From Demequina sp. NBRC 110052 (GTDB taxonomy: Bacteria > Actinomycetota > Actinomycetes > Actinomycetales > Demequinaceae): a DNA stretch of 64,000 bases. The stretch lies in assembly GCF_002090075.1 (NCBI RefSeq), contig NZ_BBRI01000003.1:248001-312000 (forward strand), in the 5' to 3' direction. The position numbers were made by a program, and so were the translations under genes. The notes below the pieces were generated by a model, which had not been told where the DNA came from, searched no databases, and saw nothing but the letters and a program-made list of their open reading frames with translations. Below, in pieces: positions 18,520-27,447 of this stretch (within the stretch, counting starts at the first letter, position 1; each line of letters opens with the position of its first letter).

Positions 18520-19956
18520 TCAGCCCTCGTCGTCGACGTGGCTGGCGAGGAACTCGTACAGCTCCCGGTCGTCCACTCCCGGATAGGTGCCGTGAGGCAG
18601 CGGCGAGAAGGTGTGCGTATGCACCCGGGCGCTCGCCCAGGCCCGCCCCTCCCACCGCGCGGCATGCTCCGCATCGGGCGCGCGGCAGCAGCTGAGCTCA
18701 GGGCAGCGCGACACCGCGCGCTCCGAGGTCTCTCGCCCGCGGAACCACCGCGACTCCGCATACGGCACGCCGAGCGTGATCGAGTAGTCGCCGAGCGGGC
18801 CCGTGCCGGTCTGCGTCGACTCGAAGAACGTGCCGACCGGGGTGTCCGTGTACTGGTAGTACTCCGTGGTGCGCGTGGTCCGGGCGAATGCACGGCGCGC
18901 GCTCCAGTGCCGGCACACGATCTCGCCCTCCGTGGACCCCGTGACGTCCACCGGCAGCGGCAGGTCGTCGTTCTCGTAGACCTTCTCCACGGCGCCGTCG
19001 CCCGTGACGCGCACGAAGTGCAGGCGGATGCCGAGGTGCGACGTCGCAAGGTTCGTGAACCGCAGCGCCGCCGCCTCGTGAGTGACGCCGAATGCGTCGC
19101 GGAAGTCCTCGATGGCAATGCGCCGCTCCTCCTTGGCGCGCTGCAGGAACTGCACCGACGGCCCGCGCGGCATGAGGCACGCGGCCGCGTAGTAGCTCGC
19201 CTCGAGCCGCTGTCGCAGGAAGTCGGCATAGTCGACCGGCGCCCGATGCTCCAGCACCACGTGCGCCATCGCCTGCAGGGCGAGCGACCGCAGGCCGTGC
19301 CCGCCGGGAATCGAGGCGGGCGGGATGTAGATGCGGCCCCGGTCGGGATCGAGGACGGCACGCGCCGAGTGCGGCAGATCGTCCACGTGCACGATCTCCA
19401 GGCCGAGTCGCTCCGCCATCTCCGCGACCGACCGGTGCGTCAGCGCACCACCAACATGCCCGACGCTGGCCACCGCCTCGTCGGCGATCGCCTCGATCTC
19501 GGGCAGGTAGTTGTCGACCTCCCGCATCGCCCGACGCTGGCGCGTGTTGGCACGGCGGGCGGCCTCCGGGGTGGCGATGGCCTGACGCGCGCGGCGGTCC
19601 AGCTCGCGATGCAGCCCCACGAGGGTGCGCAGCGTGTCGTCGGGCATCGACTTGGCGGCCCGCAGCGACGGCAGGCCCAGCTCGCGGTACGCGGGGCTCG
19701 CCTGCGCACGCTCGAGCTCGATCTCCAGCGCCGAGCGCTCGTCCGGCGGCGACGAGTCCAGCAGATCCGAGACCTCCACACCCAGCCTGCGCGCGATGTC
19801 TCCCAGCTGGCTCAGGCGCGGCTCGCGCCTGCCGTTCTCGATGAGGGACAGCTGGCTCGCCGCGAGTCCGACGTCGCCACCCAGCTGGTCGAGAGTGAGC
19901 CCGGCCGCGGTGCGATAGTGCCGCACCCGGCGACCGAGGGTTGCAAGATCAGCCAT
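18520..19956 (-). CDS. RamB-like regulator (XRE HTH, ImmA/IrrE-like and DUF2083 domains)
   Basis: 478 residues: an XRE helix-turn-helix (about 5-62; [20 protein letters not shown]), a central IrrE-like region, and a C-terminal short-chain fatty-acyl regulator domain (DUF2083) with a Cys-rich stretch (RCPELSCC). Relatives are RamB of corynebacteria and mycobacteria, which control acetate and glyoxylate genes. The ATG at 19954-19956 is used since TATGGT (19963-19968) is 6 nt upstream; eight in-frame codons before it are not needed. It diverges from pckG, a fitting target for a carbon-source regulator. Confidence 0.88.
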   Translation of the reverse strand: MADLATLGRRVRHYRTAAGLTLDQLGGDVGLAASQLSLIENGRREPRLSQLGDIARRLGVEVSDLLDSSPPDERSALEIELERAQASPAYRELGLPSLRAAKSMPDDTLRTLVGLHRELDRRARQAIATPEAARRANTRQRRAMREVDNYLPEIEAIADEAVASVGHVGGALTHRSVAEMAERLGLEIVHVDDLPHSARAVLDPDRGRIYIPPASIPGGHGLRSLALQAMAHVVLEHRAPVDYADFLRQRLEASYYAAACLMPRGPSVQFLQRAKEERRIAIEDFRDAFGVTHEAAALRFTNLATSHLGIRLHFVRVTGDGAVEKVYENDDLPLPVDVTGSTEGEIVCRHWSARRAFARTTRTTEYYQYTDTPVGTFFESTQTGTGPLGDYSITLGVPYAESRWFRGRETSERAVSRCPELSCCRAPDAEHAARWEGRAWASARVHTHTFSPLPHGTYPGVDDRELYEFLASHVDDEG

Positions 19957-19957
19957 G

Positions 19958-19990
19958 ACTTCACCATACAGAAACTTCACGAGAACTTAC
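19958..19990. promoter_or_regulatory. ACTTCAC direct repeats between the RamB-like gene and pckG
   Basis: ACTTCAC at 19958-19964 and 19974-19980, then ACTTAC at 19985-19990. They cover the -10 of the RamB-like gene and extend towards pckG. This could be an autoregulatory operator; no experimental motif was matched. Confidence 0.35.
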
Positions 19991-20077
19991 GCGCAGAAAT
20001 CGTCGCCAGATGATCGGAACGATGCCTATCGTCGAACCAGGAAGCAAGAATCGCGCAAAGTACCGAGGGAGTCCCCC

Positions 20078-21940
20078 ATGACCGCCACCGCGCACTCCAC
20101 CCTCGCCACGGCGAGCGCCCCCCTGCACGCCGACCGTCGCGTCGTCGCGTGGGTCGAGGAGATCGCCGCGCTGACCCGCCCGGATCGCGTCGTCTGGTGC
20201 GACGGCTCGCAGGCGGAGCTTCAGGGACTCATGAACCGACTGGTCGCCGACGGCACTGCCATCCGGCTCGACTCGCGCAAGCGCCCCGACAGCTACCTCG
20301 TGCGCTCCGACCCCTCTGACGTGGCCCGTGTCGAGTCGCGCACCTTCATCTGCTCCGACCGCGAGGAGGACGCCGGCCCCACGAATAACTGGGCGGAGCC
20401 GCGCGAGATGCGCGAGACGCTCACCGCGCTCATGGACGGCGTCATGCGCGGCCGCACCATGTACGTCGTGCCGTTCTCCATGGGCCCCGTCGGCAGCCCG
20501 CTCGCGCGCCTGGGTGTGCAGGTCACCGACTCGCCCTACGTGGTCGCGAGCATGCGCACCATGACCCGCATGGGCGACGCGGCGCTCAAGCAGATCGGCC
20601 CCGGCACGCACTGGGTCCCGGCCGTGCACTCTGTCGGAGCGCCGCTGTCGCTCGGCCAGAAGGACGTGCCCTGGCCCTGCAACGAGACCAAGTACATCTG
20701 CCACTTCCCCGAGACGCGCGAGATCTGGTCCTTCGGATCCGCGTACGGCGGCAACGCGATCCTCGCCAAGAAGGCCTTCGCCCTGCGCATCGCCTCGGTC
20801 ATCGCCCGCGACGAGGGGTGGCTCGCCGAGCACATGCTGCTGCTCAAGGTCACCGACCCCCAGGGGCGCGTGTTCCACGTCGGCGCGGCCTTCCCCTCCG
20901 CATGTGGCAAGACCAACTTCGCGATGCTCGCCCCGACGCTGCCGGACTGGAAGGTCGAGACCATCGGCGACGACATCGCGTGGATCGCACCCGGCCCCGA
21001 TGGGCGGCTGCGCGCCATCAACCCCGAGGCGGGCTTCTTCGGCGTCGCGCCCGGCACCGGCGAGAGCACCAACCTCACCGCCGTGAAGACGCTGTGGGGC
21101 AACACGGTCTTCACCAACGTGGCGCTCACGGACGACCGCGACGTCTGGTGGGAGGGCCTCACCGACGAGGTGCCCGAGCACCTCACCGACTGGACGGGCG
21201 AGGACTGGACCCCCGCGTCGGGCAGGCCCGCGGCCCACCCGAACGCGCGCTTCACCGTCGCCGCCGCCCAGTGCCCCACGATCTCCGACGACTGGGAGGA
21301 CCCGGAAGGCGTGGTGCTCGACGCCATCATCTTCGGAGGACGGCGCGCCACCAACGTGCCGCTCGTGACGGAGGCCCGCGACTGGGAGCACGGCGTGTTC
21401 ATGGGCGCGACGATCTCTTCCGAGCAGACGGCCGCGGCCGAGGGCACCGTGGGGCAGCTGCGCCGCGACCCCTTCGCGATGCTGCCGTTCTGCGGCTACC
21501 ACATGGCCGACTACTGGCAGCACTGGCTCGACGTCGGCGCCGCGGTGCGCAAGGCGGGCCAGCGGCCCCCCGCCGTGTTCCAGGTCAATTGGTTCCGCAA
21601 GGGCGCCGACGGGAAGTTTCTGTGGCCAGGATTCGGCGACAACATCCGCGTGCTCGCCTGGATACTGGGCCGCCTCAGCGGCGAGGCCGACGGGGTGACC
21701 TCCCCCGTCGGCACGCTGCCAGCGCCCGGCGCCATCGACCTCGACGGCGCAGGCGTCTCCGAGTCCCAGTACGCCGAACTCATGCGGGTCGACGCCCGCT
21801 CACATCTCACCGAGTCCGAGGACGCCGCGCGCTACCTCGAGACCTTCGGAGAGAAGGTCCCCCACGAGATCCATCGCGAGCTGAACACGCTCAGGGAGCG
21901 TCTGCGCGGCTCACTCGCGAACGGGGGCGACGCGGCGTAG
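20078..21940 (+). CDS. pckG: phosphoenolpyruvate carboxykinase (GTP)
   Basis: Converts oxaloacetate and GTP to PEP, CO2 and GDP, the first committed step of gluconeogenesis. 620 residues, the usual length. The kinase-1 motif [13 protein letters not shown] contains the reactive Cys276 and Lys278, and IGDDIAW is the metal-binding kinase-2 element. ATG 20078 has GAGGGAG a few nt upstream; the frame is open further 5' but crosses the divergent promoter. Control by the adjacent RamB-like regulator is likely. Confidence 0.96.
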   Translation: MTATAHSTLATASAPLHADRRVVAWVEEIAALTRPDRVVWCDGSQAELQGLMNRLVADGTAIRLDSRKRPDSYLVRSDPSDVARVESRTFICSDREEDAGPTNNWAEPREMRETLTALMDGVMRGRTMYVVPFSMGPVGSPLARLGVQVTDSPYVVASMRTMTRMGDAALKQIGPGTHWVPAVHSVGAPLSLGQKDVPWPCNETKYICHFPETREIWSFGSAYGGNAILAKKAFALRIASVIARDEGWLAEHMLLLKVTDPQGRVFHVGAAFPSACGKTNFAMLAPTLPDWKVETIGDDIAWIAPGPDGRLRAINPEAGFFGVAPGTGESTNLTAVKTLWGNTVFTNVALTDDRDVWWEGLTDEVPEHLTDWTGEDWTPASGRPAAHPNARFTVAAAQCPTISDDWEDPEGVVLDAIIFGGRRATNVPLVTEARDWEHGVFMGATISSEQTAAAEGTVGQLRRDPFAMLPFCGYHMADYWQHWLDVGAAVRKAGQRPPAVFQVNWFRKGADGKFLWPGFGDNIRVLAWILGRLSGEADGVTSPVGTLPAPGAIDLDGAGVSESQYAELMRVDARSHLTESEDAARYLETFGEKVPHEIHRELNTLRERLRGSLANGGDAA

Positions 21941-21972
21941 CAGTCGGGGGTTCGACCTCCGCCGCGCCATCC

Positions 21973-22004
21973 GACGCCGGCGTCCTCAGCGGGGCGCCGG
22001 CGTC
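21973..22004. terminator. hairpin after pckG
   Basis: GACGCCGGCG (21973-21982) pairs with CGCCGGCGTC (21995-22004) over a 12-nt loop: a 10-bp GC stem 32 nt after the pckG stop, in the convergent spacer with the YCII gene. There is no clear T run. The remaining spacer to 22143 shows nothing recognisable. Confidence 0.55.
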
Positions 22005-22143
22005 GTCGCAGAATCCCGACGCGCGAAGAAGGGCGGTGGCAAAGCGGCCGACGTCGTACGCACTCACGGCGATCAACTCCACCGTGGAGGCGACGATCGC
22101 CGATCTGGCGCGGCGCGCTGTCCGCTGAGCCTGTGCTCTGCCC

Positions 22144-22485
22144 CTACGACTCCGGGTCGTACTGGAACACGCGCAGCTCCTGATCGCATCGGCACGCGAT
22201 AGCGATCTGCTGCGCCCAGTGCAGTGCCTCGTCGCGCGTAGCGACCTCGACGATCGTGAAGCCACCCCACAGGTGAGCCGTCTGCGGGTACGCGCCGTCG
22301 ATGACGATGCCGTCAGCCTGCACCCGCACGGGCGCTGTGCCCTCGTCCAGCCCTCCCCCGAACACGTACGCACCCGCCGCCTTGATGTCGCGGATCACCT
22401 GGTGCGCCGCCTCCGCCACCTGTGGCAGGTCCTCCTCGGGGAACACCATCGCCTCGGAGGGGAACGAGATCATGTACTTGGCCAT
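22144..22485 (-). CDS. YCII-domain protein
   Basis: 113 residues of the YCII-related dimeric alpha/beta-barrel type (KYMISFPSEAMVFPEEDLPQ, GGFTIVEVATRDEALHWA, C-terminal ELRVFQYDPES). Proteins of this type occur often beside ECF sigma factors in actinobacteria, but none is adjacent here; the enzymatic role is unproven. Leaderless start: TACAGT (22492-22497) 6 nt before the ATG. Confidence 0.82.
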   Translation of the reverse strand: MAKYMISFPSEAMVFPEEDLPQVAEAAHQVIRDIKAAGAYVFGGGLDEGTAPVRVQADGIVIDGAYPQTAHLWGGFTIVEVATRDEALHWAQQIAIACRCDQELRVFQYDPES

Positions 22486-22522
22486 GGCGCCACTGTAGGC
22501 ATGCTGCCGTGCCTGGACGATG

Positions 22523-22885
22523 TCAGCCCCGGAAGGCAGTCGCCTCGATCTCGATCCGCAGCGACGGGTCGATGAGACCGCACTGCTGCATGGTGGCCGC
22601 CGGCCTCACCTCGCCGAACCAGCGGCGCAGCACCGGCCAACAGGCTTCGAACTCGGCGACCTCCTGCACCAGGTAGCGCACGCGCACCACCTCCGCCATC
22701 GTGAAGCCACCTTCCTCGAGCGCCGCCGCGATCCTCGCGAGCGCCGCATCGGCCTGCGCAGCGATTCCATCGCCCGGCGCCGTGGTGCCGGAGACGAACG
22801 CCCAGTCGCCCTGGACCACGGCGCGCGAGTACGCGACCTGCTCTTCCCAGGGTCCGCCGGAGGTGATCAGGGTGCGCGCGCTCAT
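22523..22885 (-). CDS. RidA/YjgF-family enamine/imine deaminase-like protein
   Basis: 120 residues of the RidA fold (YSRAVVQGDWAFVSGTTAPG, RVRYLVQEVAEFEACWPVLR, RIEIEATAFRG). RidA proteins hydrolyse reactive enamine intermediates. The catalytic Arg that canonical RidA carries near residue 105 is not clear here, so the protein may belong to a divergent subgroup. The ATG at 22883-22885 is set by TACGGT (22892-22897) 6 nt upstream; an ATG nine codons earlier is ignored. Confidence 0.82.
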   Translation of the reverse strand: MSARTLITSGGPWEEQVAYSRAVVQGDWAFVSGTTAPGDGIAAQADAALARIAAALEEGGFTMAEVVRVRYLVQEVAEFEACWPVLRRWFGEVRPAATMQQCGLIDPSLRIEIEATAFRG

Positions 22886-22953
22886 GCGCTCACCGTAAGC
22901 GCCTCCAGCCATGATGACCAGAGCCTCAGGACCAGCACTGGACCCCGCCGGCG

Positions 22954-23259
22954 CTAGCGCTTCTGCTTTGGCGGCGGGAGCGCGGCAGCCGTCTCCGCAA
23001 CGAGGCGCTGCAACGCCTCGGGGTCCTCAAGCAGATCCGCATCGACGATGGGATGCGGCTTCGCACCCGGATACGGTGCGCCCGTCATGAAGCCGTCGGT
23101 CGCGGGCGTCGGCTTGAGATAGACAGTGTCGTCGCACACCAGCCCGACGAACACCTCGTCACAGTAGAAGCCGTACTCGCCGAACATGGCCTTCGCGCGC
23201 ACATCGAGCGGCGCGAGCTGCTCAAGCAGGTGGTCGATCGTCTGCCGCGAGGTGGCCAT
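22954..23259 (-). CDS. TfoX N-terminal domain protein
   Basis: 101 residues with the TfoX N-terminal fold (LDVRAKAMFGEYGFYCDEVF, GLVCDDTVYLKP). Stand-alone TfoX-N proteins are common and of unknown role; this one lacks the C-terminal domain of the competence regulator. The ATG at 23257-23259 follows TACAGT (23266-23271) by 6 nt, so it is leaderless. It is divergent from the rluA-type gene. Confidence 0.85.
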   Translation of the reverse strand: MATSRQTIDHLLEQLAPLDVRAKAMFGEYGFYCDEVFVGLVCDDTVYLKPTPATDGFMTGAPYPGAKPHPIVDADLLEDPEALQRLVAETAAALPPPKQKR

Positions 23260-23309
23260 GAGGCCACTGTAGGACGCGCCACTGACAGCGGCTCCGTACG
23301 ATGCTCTGC

Positions 23310-23342
23310 ATGCCCCTCGCGCTGTCGGAGACACGTCGCTGA
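23310..23342 (+). CDS. 10-codon leader ORF coupled to the pseudouridine synthase gene
   Basis: ATG at 23310, ten codons (MPLALSETRR), stop TGA at 23340-23342. The A of the stop begins the ATG of the next gene (TGATG). TACGAT (23297-23302) lies 7 nt before the ATG, so the leader ORF should be the first thing translated on a leaderless mRNA. The downstream gene has no Shine-Dalgarno of its own and would depend on re-initiation. Confidence 0.5.
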   Translation: MPLALSETRR

Positions 23343-24250
23343 TGCCGCCGCGCTCACCGCTGCCGCAGCGCGACGGGATCGACGCCGCGTGGATCCGCAC
23401 CCCGAACACCGCGCCCGAGCCCGCGCCGTGGGCGACGATGCGCGAGTTCCTGCTCGAGAGGCTCCCCTCTCATGCTGACGTCGAGGCGCGTCTCGCGGCG
23501 GGCGAGTTCGTCGATGCCTCCGGAAGCGCGTGGACCGGCGACGAGCCCTACCGCCCCCATGCGTTCGTGTGGTTCCACCGGGCTGTCGCGCCCGAGGTGC
23601 CGGTGCCGTTCTCCATCGACGTGATCGATCGGACCGAGAACATCGTTGTGGTCGATAAGCCCCCCTTCATGGCGACCACGCCCCGGGGAGCGCACGTGCG
23701 CGAGACGGCTCTCGTCCGCCTGCGGCTCGCCCTGGATCTCCCCGAGCTCGCTCCCGCGCACCGGCTGGACCGGCTCACGGCGGGCGTCCTCATATTCACC
23801 ACGCGGCGGGAGGTGCGAGGTGCGTACGCCGGGGTGTTCCAGTCTCGCGACGTCACCAAGACCTACGAGGCGATCGCGCGGTTCGACCCGTCGCTCGAGT
23901 TTCCGCGCCGGCTCGTGGGACGCATCGTCAAGGAACAAGGTTCGCTTCAGGCGCGACTCGTGGAGGGCGAGGCGAACGCGGAGACGCTCGTCGAACTGCT
24001 CGAGGCGCGCGGGCCGTGGGCGCGCTATCGGCTCACGCCGGTGACGGGCAAGACGCATCAGCTCAGGGTGCAGATGGCCGATGCGGGACTTCCGCTCGTC
24101 GGCGACCCGCTCTACCCCGAGGTACTGGAGGTCGAGTCGGCCGATTTCTCCGAGCCGCTTCGCCTCGTGGCACGCCGACTGCGCTTCATCGATCCCCTCG
24201 ACGGCACCACTCGCGACTACACCAGCTCGCGCTCGCTCGCCTGGCCCTGA
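23342..24250 (+). CDS. RluA-family pseudouridine synthase
   Basis: 302 residues. The catalytic motif HRLDRLTAGV carries Asp143. The region IVVVDKPPFMATTPRG and the C-terminal GKTHQLRVQMADAGLPLVGD are typical of RluA/RluC/TruC enzymes that isomerise uridine in rRNA or tRNA. The N-terminal 90 residues lack a clear S4 domain. The target RNA is unknown. Translation appears coupled to a 10-codon leader ORF. Confidence 0.9.
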   Translation: MPPRSPLPQRDGIDAAWIRTPNTAPEPAPWATMREFLLERLPSHADVEARLAAGEFVDASGSAWTGDEPYRPHAFVWFHRAVAPEVPVPFSIDVIDRTENIVVVDKPPFMATTPRGAHVRETALVRLRLALDLPELAPAHRLDRLTAGVLIFTTRREVRGAYAGVFQSRDVTKTYEAIARFDPSLEFPRRLVGRIVKEQGSLQARLVEGEANAETLVELLEARGPWARYRLTPVTGKTHQLRVQMADAGLPLVGDPLYPEVLEVESADFSEPLRLVARRLRFIDPLDGTTRDYTSSRSLAWP

Positions 24251-24287
24251 CACGGGTGGCGCGCTGCGTCACGTCACGGCCTGGAGG

Positions 24288-24848
24288 TCAGTCGTACGGA
24301 TCCTCGTAGACGAAGCCGGGCACAGCGTCGGGATTGATCACCAGCACCTCGCCGGGCTGGATCGGTTGCCACCCCGCATGACCGTTGAGATGCGGGATCA
24401 TCCCCCCGTTGAAGATGCACAGCCTCTCGCCGATGACGCCCTCCACGTCGCCGGGCGCAACCGTGTAGGTGGCGATGCGGCCCTCGTCGTCGTAGCCCAC
24501 CTCGCCCATCGCGAACTCCCTCGGACCCGTGTCCACGAGGTTCTCGGGAAGGAGGATCTCGGTGATCACCTCACCATCGCGCGTACCGATGAACAGATCG
24601 GCGGGAGCCTCACAGCCATCGAGGCTGTCGATCGGGACGGCCTGCCCGTAGCCCAGATCGATGTAGCCGTCTGGAACCCACTCAGAGCTCCCGGGGATCG
24701 CCTCTGACTGTGAGGGGGACGGAGTCGCCTCAAGCGTCACCACGGTCCCCACCGGCTCGGACGGCCCCCGGTGGATCGTGCAGCCCGCCACCGCAATGCT
24801 CAGCGCCACCGCACCCAGGGCACCCCCCACTCGCTTCACGGGCCGCAT
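24288..24848 (-). CDS. lipoprotein of unknown function
   Basis: 186 residues. The signal peptide has a lipobox SIAVAGC with the acylated Cys at about residue 22, then a Ser/Pro/Glu linker. The mature part (VPDGYIDLGYGQAVPIDSLD, GREFAMGEVG-like and GERLCIFNGGMIPHLNGHAG) belongs to no family I recognise and holds two further Cys that could form a disulfide. Its ATG overlaps the stop of the upstream membrane gene (TGATG at 24846-24850), so the two are coupled and may act together at the membrane. Confidence 0.65.
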   Translation of the reverse strand: MRPVKRVGGALGAVALSIAVAGCTIHRGPSEPVGTVVTLEATPSPSQSEAIPGSSEWVPDGYIDLGYGQAVPIDSLDGCEAPADLFIGTRDGEVITEILLPENLVDTGPREFAMGEVGYDDEGRIATYTVAPGDVEGVIGERLCIFNGGMIPHLNGHAGWQPIQPGEVLVINPDAVPGFVYEDPYD

Positions 24849-25330
24849 CACACAGCCCCTAGCGCCCGCTGCCGCTCCGCGCGGCCTTGCGCGTCTCCTC
24901 GGCGATCCGTCTTGTCGGCCACACCGCTCCACCGCCTCGGGCGACTCCTCCACGCAGCTGCCGCAGACGCGATGACCGTGAGCCACATGGTGGCCATCAG
25001 GGGCGCAGGCACAAGCGTCATCCGATCAGTCCAGAACACCTCACCCGACTCGTCCCTGTAGATGCAGTCGACCCGGGCGAGCACAGAGGTGAGGGACGCA
25101 TCGAGGTGTCTGAAAGCAGTTTCCGGGTCCAGACCCGCTGCCTCATAGACCGCCATCGACGGCGGGCTCTCAGTACGACCCATCCCGCAGGCGAGCCGCA
25201 GGTCTGTCGTGCCTCCGAACGGATAGGTCGCCACCGCAGGCACGATCACCGTCGAACAGAGTGAACCGAACAGAATGGCCATCGACACGAGGAACTTCGC
25301 CGTCGACGACCGGCGTGCAGGTACCTGCAT
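24848..25330 (-). CDS. two-helix membrane protein of unknown function
   Basis: 160 residues: an N-terminal membrane segment (about 12-35), an outside loop of some 70 residues with Cys48 and Cys88, a second helix (about 108-127), and a basic cytosolic tail. No family is recognised. It is translationally coupled to the downstream lipoprotein gene. Codon use is a little less GC-rich than in neighbouring genes. No Shine-Dalgarno stands at a normal distance from the ATG, so the start is uncertain. Confidence 0.55.
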   Translation of the reverse strand: MQVPARRSSTAKFLVSMAILFGSLCSTVIVPAVATYPFGGTTDLRLACGMGRTESPPSMAVYEAAGLDPETAFRHLDASLTSVLARVDCIYRDESGEVFWTDRMTLVPAPLMATMWLTVIASAAAAWRSRPRRWSGVADKTDRRGDAQGRAERQRALGAV

Positions 25331-25411
25331 GATGTGAGCGTCACTCTCCCCCTGATCGTGATCCCCTCTACCGTACGCGCGCTCGCCACACCCGCGTGCC
25401 CCGCTACTCCG

Positions 25412-25792
25412 CTACTGCCGTCTCGCGACCGTCGCATGGTCGAACGAAGCCCTCAGGGGCGCCGTGTCATAGACGATGTGCAACCTCTCAATGCGGCCAT
25501 CGACGTCGAGCTCGGCGACATCCACGACCGAGAACGGAGCGGGAGTGCCATCGCGTAGCGTCCAGTCGAAGTCGAACCAGAAAGCGACTCCGCGGTCGCC
25601 GTCGCGAAACACCTGGCGAAGCGTGAGGCGCGACTCGGCGGTGTCTGCGAACAGGAGCGGGTAGAACTCCCGCGCGCTCATCGTGCCGTAGAGCGGAGAG
25701 TGCACCACGCCCTCGGGGGCGAAGAGCGCGAGAACCGCATCCACGTCCGCGCTCGCCAGTGCTTCGAGGTAGCGCTCAACGATGTCGTGCAT
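25412..25792 (-). CDS. NTF2-like/SnoaL-fold protein
   Basis: 126 residues of the SnoaL-like cone fold (YLEALASADVDAVLALFAPE, HSPLYGTMSAREFYPLLFAD, WFDFDWTLRDG). The fold serves small-molecule isomerases, hydrolases and binding proteins; no substrate is indicated. It begins 7 nt after the cupin gene on the same strand, so the two form a small operon. Confidence 0.78.
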   Translation of the reverse strand: MHDIVERYLEALASADVDAVLALFAPEGVVHSPLYGTMSAREFYPLLFADTAESRLTLRQVFRDGDRGVAFWFDFDWTLRDGTPAPFSVVDVAELDVDGRIERLHIVYDTAPLRASFDHATVARRQ

Positions 25793-25799
25793 GAAGACC

Positions 25800-26165
25800 T
25801 CAGACTTCCTCGACTGTCGCCGTCAGCTCGCCACCCGCGTCGCCGGTGTTCACGACACCTTCGGGCTCGAACAGGAGCGCCTTGACCTCGCCCTCGGCCT
25901 TGGGACAGTGCTCGACCCCGCGAGGCACCACGAAGAGCTGTCCCGGCTCAAGAACCACGTCGCGATCACGAAGCTGAATCGTCAGGGTCCCCTCCAGCAC
26001 AAGAAACAGCTCGTCGGTGTCCTCGTGCGTGTGCCACACGAACTCCCCGAGGATGCGCACGATCTTGATGTCGTAGTCATTGATGCGTGCGACCAGCTTG
26101 GGCGACCAGTGCTCAGCGAAGAGGGCGAACTTGTCAGCAAGATCCACAGGTGCGTCGTGAGTCAT
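25800..26165 (-). CDS. cupin-domain protein
   Basis: 121 residues with a conserved single beta-barrel cupin: motif 1 is FVWHTHEDTDELFLVLEG (metal ligands His, His, Glu) and motif 2 is PGQLFVVPRGVEHCPKA (His). Likely a small metal-binding enzyme or sensor of unknown substrate. A leaderless start is supported by TAGCGT (26173-26178) 7 nt before the ATG. Confidence 0.82.
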   Translation of the reverse strand: MTHDAPVDLADKFALFAEHWSPKLVARINDYDIKIVRILGEFVWHTHEDTDELFLVLEGTLTIQLRDRDVVLEPGQLFVVPRGVEHCPKAEGEVKALLFEPEGVVNTGDAGGELTATVEEV

Positions 26166-26213
26166 GTCGCCGACGCTATCACCAGGGATGATGCGTCGAG
26201 CCGGGCGTCAAAC

Positions 26214-27299
26214 TCACACGTTGAAGCGGAACTCGACTACGTCGCCGTCGTGCATCACGTAGTCCTTGCCCTCCATGCGGACCCAGCCCTTGGCCTTCGC
26301 CTCAGCCATCGATCCAGCCTCGACCAGGTGGTCGAACGAGACGACCTCGGCCTTGATGAAGCCCTTCTCGAAGTCGGTGTGGATGACTCCGGCTGCCTGC
26401 GGCGCGGTCCAGCCCTTGCGGATGGTCCACGCACGCGCCTCCTTGGGGCCCGCGGTGAGGTACGTCTGCAGGCCGAGCGTGTCGAAGCCGATGTGTGCGA
26501 GCTGGTCCAGCCCCGACTCGGTCTGGCCGGTCGACTCGAGCATCTCGCGGGCCTCGTCCTCATCCAGCTCGATCAGCTCCGACTCGAACTTGGCGTCCAT
26601 GAAGATCGCCTTCGCGGGAGCGACGAGCGCCTCGAGCTGCGCCTTCTTGTCCTCGTCCAGCAAGCCCGCATCGTCCGTGTTGAACACGTAGATGAACGGC
26701 TTGGTGGTGAGGAGGTTGAGCTCCTTGAGGTCGGCGATATCAAGACCGGCGGCCGCGGCGCCGGCGAACAGCGTCTGTCCCGCCTCGAGGATCTCCTTCG
26801 CCTGCGTCACCGCAGCGAGGAACTCAGGCGCCGCCTTCTTGGCGCGCACCTCCTTCTCAAGCCTCGGAACCACCTTGTCGATCGTCTGGAGGTCCGCGAG
26901 GATCAGCTCGGTCGAGATGGTCTCGAGGTCGCCCGCCTCGTCGACCGACCCCTCGACCCGGGTGACGTCCGCGTCTGCGAAGGCGCGGGTGACCTGGCAG
27001 ATCGCGTCGGCCTCACGGATGTTCGCGAGGAACGCGTTCCCCAGACCCTCGCCCTCGGAGGCACCCTTGACGATGCCTGCGATATCCACGAAGGACACGG
27101 TCGCCGGCAGCTCGCGCTCCGAGTGGAAGATCTCCGCGAGCTTGCGGAGCCGCGCATCGGGCAGCGGCACCACTCCCACGTTGGGTTCGATCGTCGCGAA
27201 CGGATAGTTCGCCGCGAGCACCTCCGCGCGGGTCAGAGCGTTGAACAGGGTGGACTTGCCCACGTTGGGCAGTCCGACGATTCCGATAGTGAGAGCCAC
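26214..27299 (-). CDS. ychF: redox-responsive ATPase YchF (Obg family)
   Basis: 361 residues, the full YchF length. G1 GLPNVGKST; the NxxE motif that makes the family ATP-preferring lies in the nucleotide-binding domain; coiled-coil insertion about 125-205; C-terminal TGS-like domain (LGLQTYLTAGPKEARAWTIR to DVVEFRFNV). It associates with ribosomes and modulates oxidative-stress responses in other bacteria. The GTG at 27297-27299 (VALTIGIVGLPNVGKST) is the conserved start; TAGACT (27308-27313) is 8 nt upstream, so a near-leaderless message is likely. Confidence 0.95.
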   Translation of the reverse strand: MALTIGIVGLPNVGKSTLFNALTRAEVLAANYPFATIEPNVGVVPLPDARLRKLAEIFHSERELPATVSFVDIAGIVKGASEGEGLGNAFLANIREADAICQVTRAFADADVTRVEGSVDEAGDLETISTELILADLQTIDKVVPRLEKEVRAKKAAPEFLAAVTQAKEILEAGQTLFAGAAAAGLDIADLKELNLLTTKPFIYVFNTDDAGLLDEDKKAQLEALVAPAKAIFMDAKFESELIELDEDEAREMLESTGQTESGLDQLAHIGFDTLGLQTYLTAGPKEARAWTIRKGWTAPQAAGVIHTDFEKGFIKAEVVSFDHLVEAGSMAEAKAKGWVRMEGKDYVMHDGDVVEFRFNV

Positions 27300-27420
27300 G
27301 GGCGAACAGTCTACCGGCGCGCCCGGGCGCGCCGCCCGCCGGAGGTCCGGTGTGCATTCTGTGAGGCCCACAGTGGCGCCATGGTGCGTGTCCGAGCACT
27401 GATCGCCTCACACGGCGCAC

Positions 27421-27429
27421 GCCCGACGC
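27421..27429 (+). repeat. GCCCGACGC 9-mer upstream of the small ORF
   Basis: Exact copy of the recurrent 9-mer, ending 6 nt before the TAGCCT -10 (27436-27441) of the 56-residue gene; the distance is the same kind as at 16421-16429. Confidence 0.6.
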
Positions 27430-27447
27430 TGCAGCTAGCCTTGCGGC

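Noticed and set aside
19961-21523. A 520-codon minus-strand frame inside pckG
   Set aside because: PckG is intact on the other strand with all motifs; the frame has no family features.
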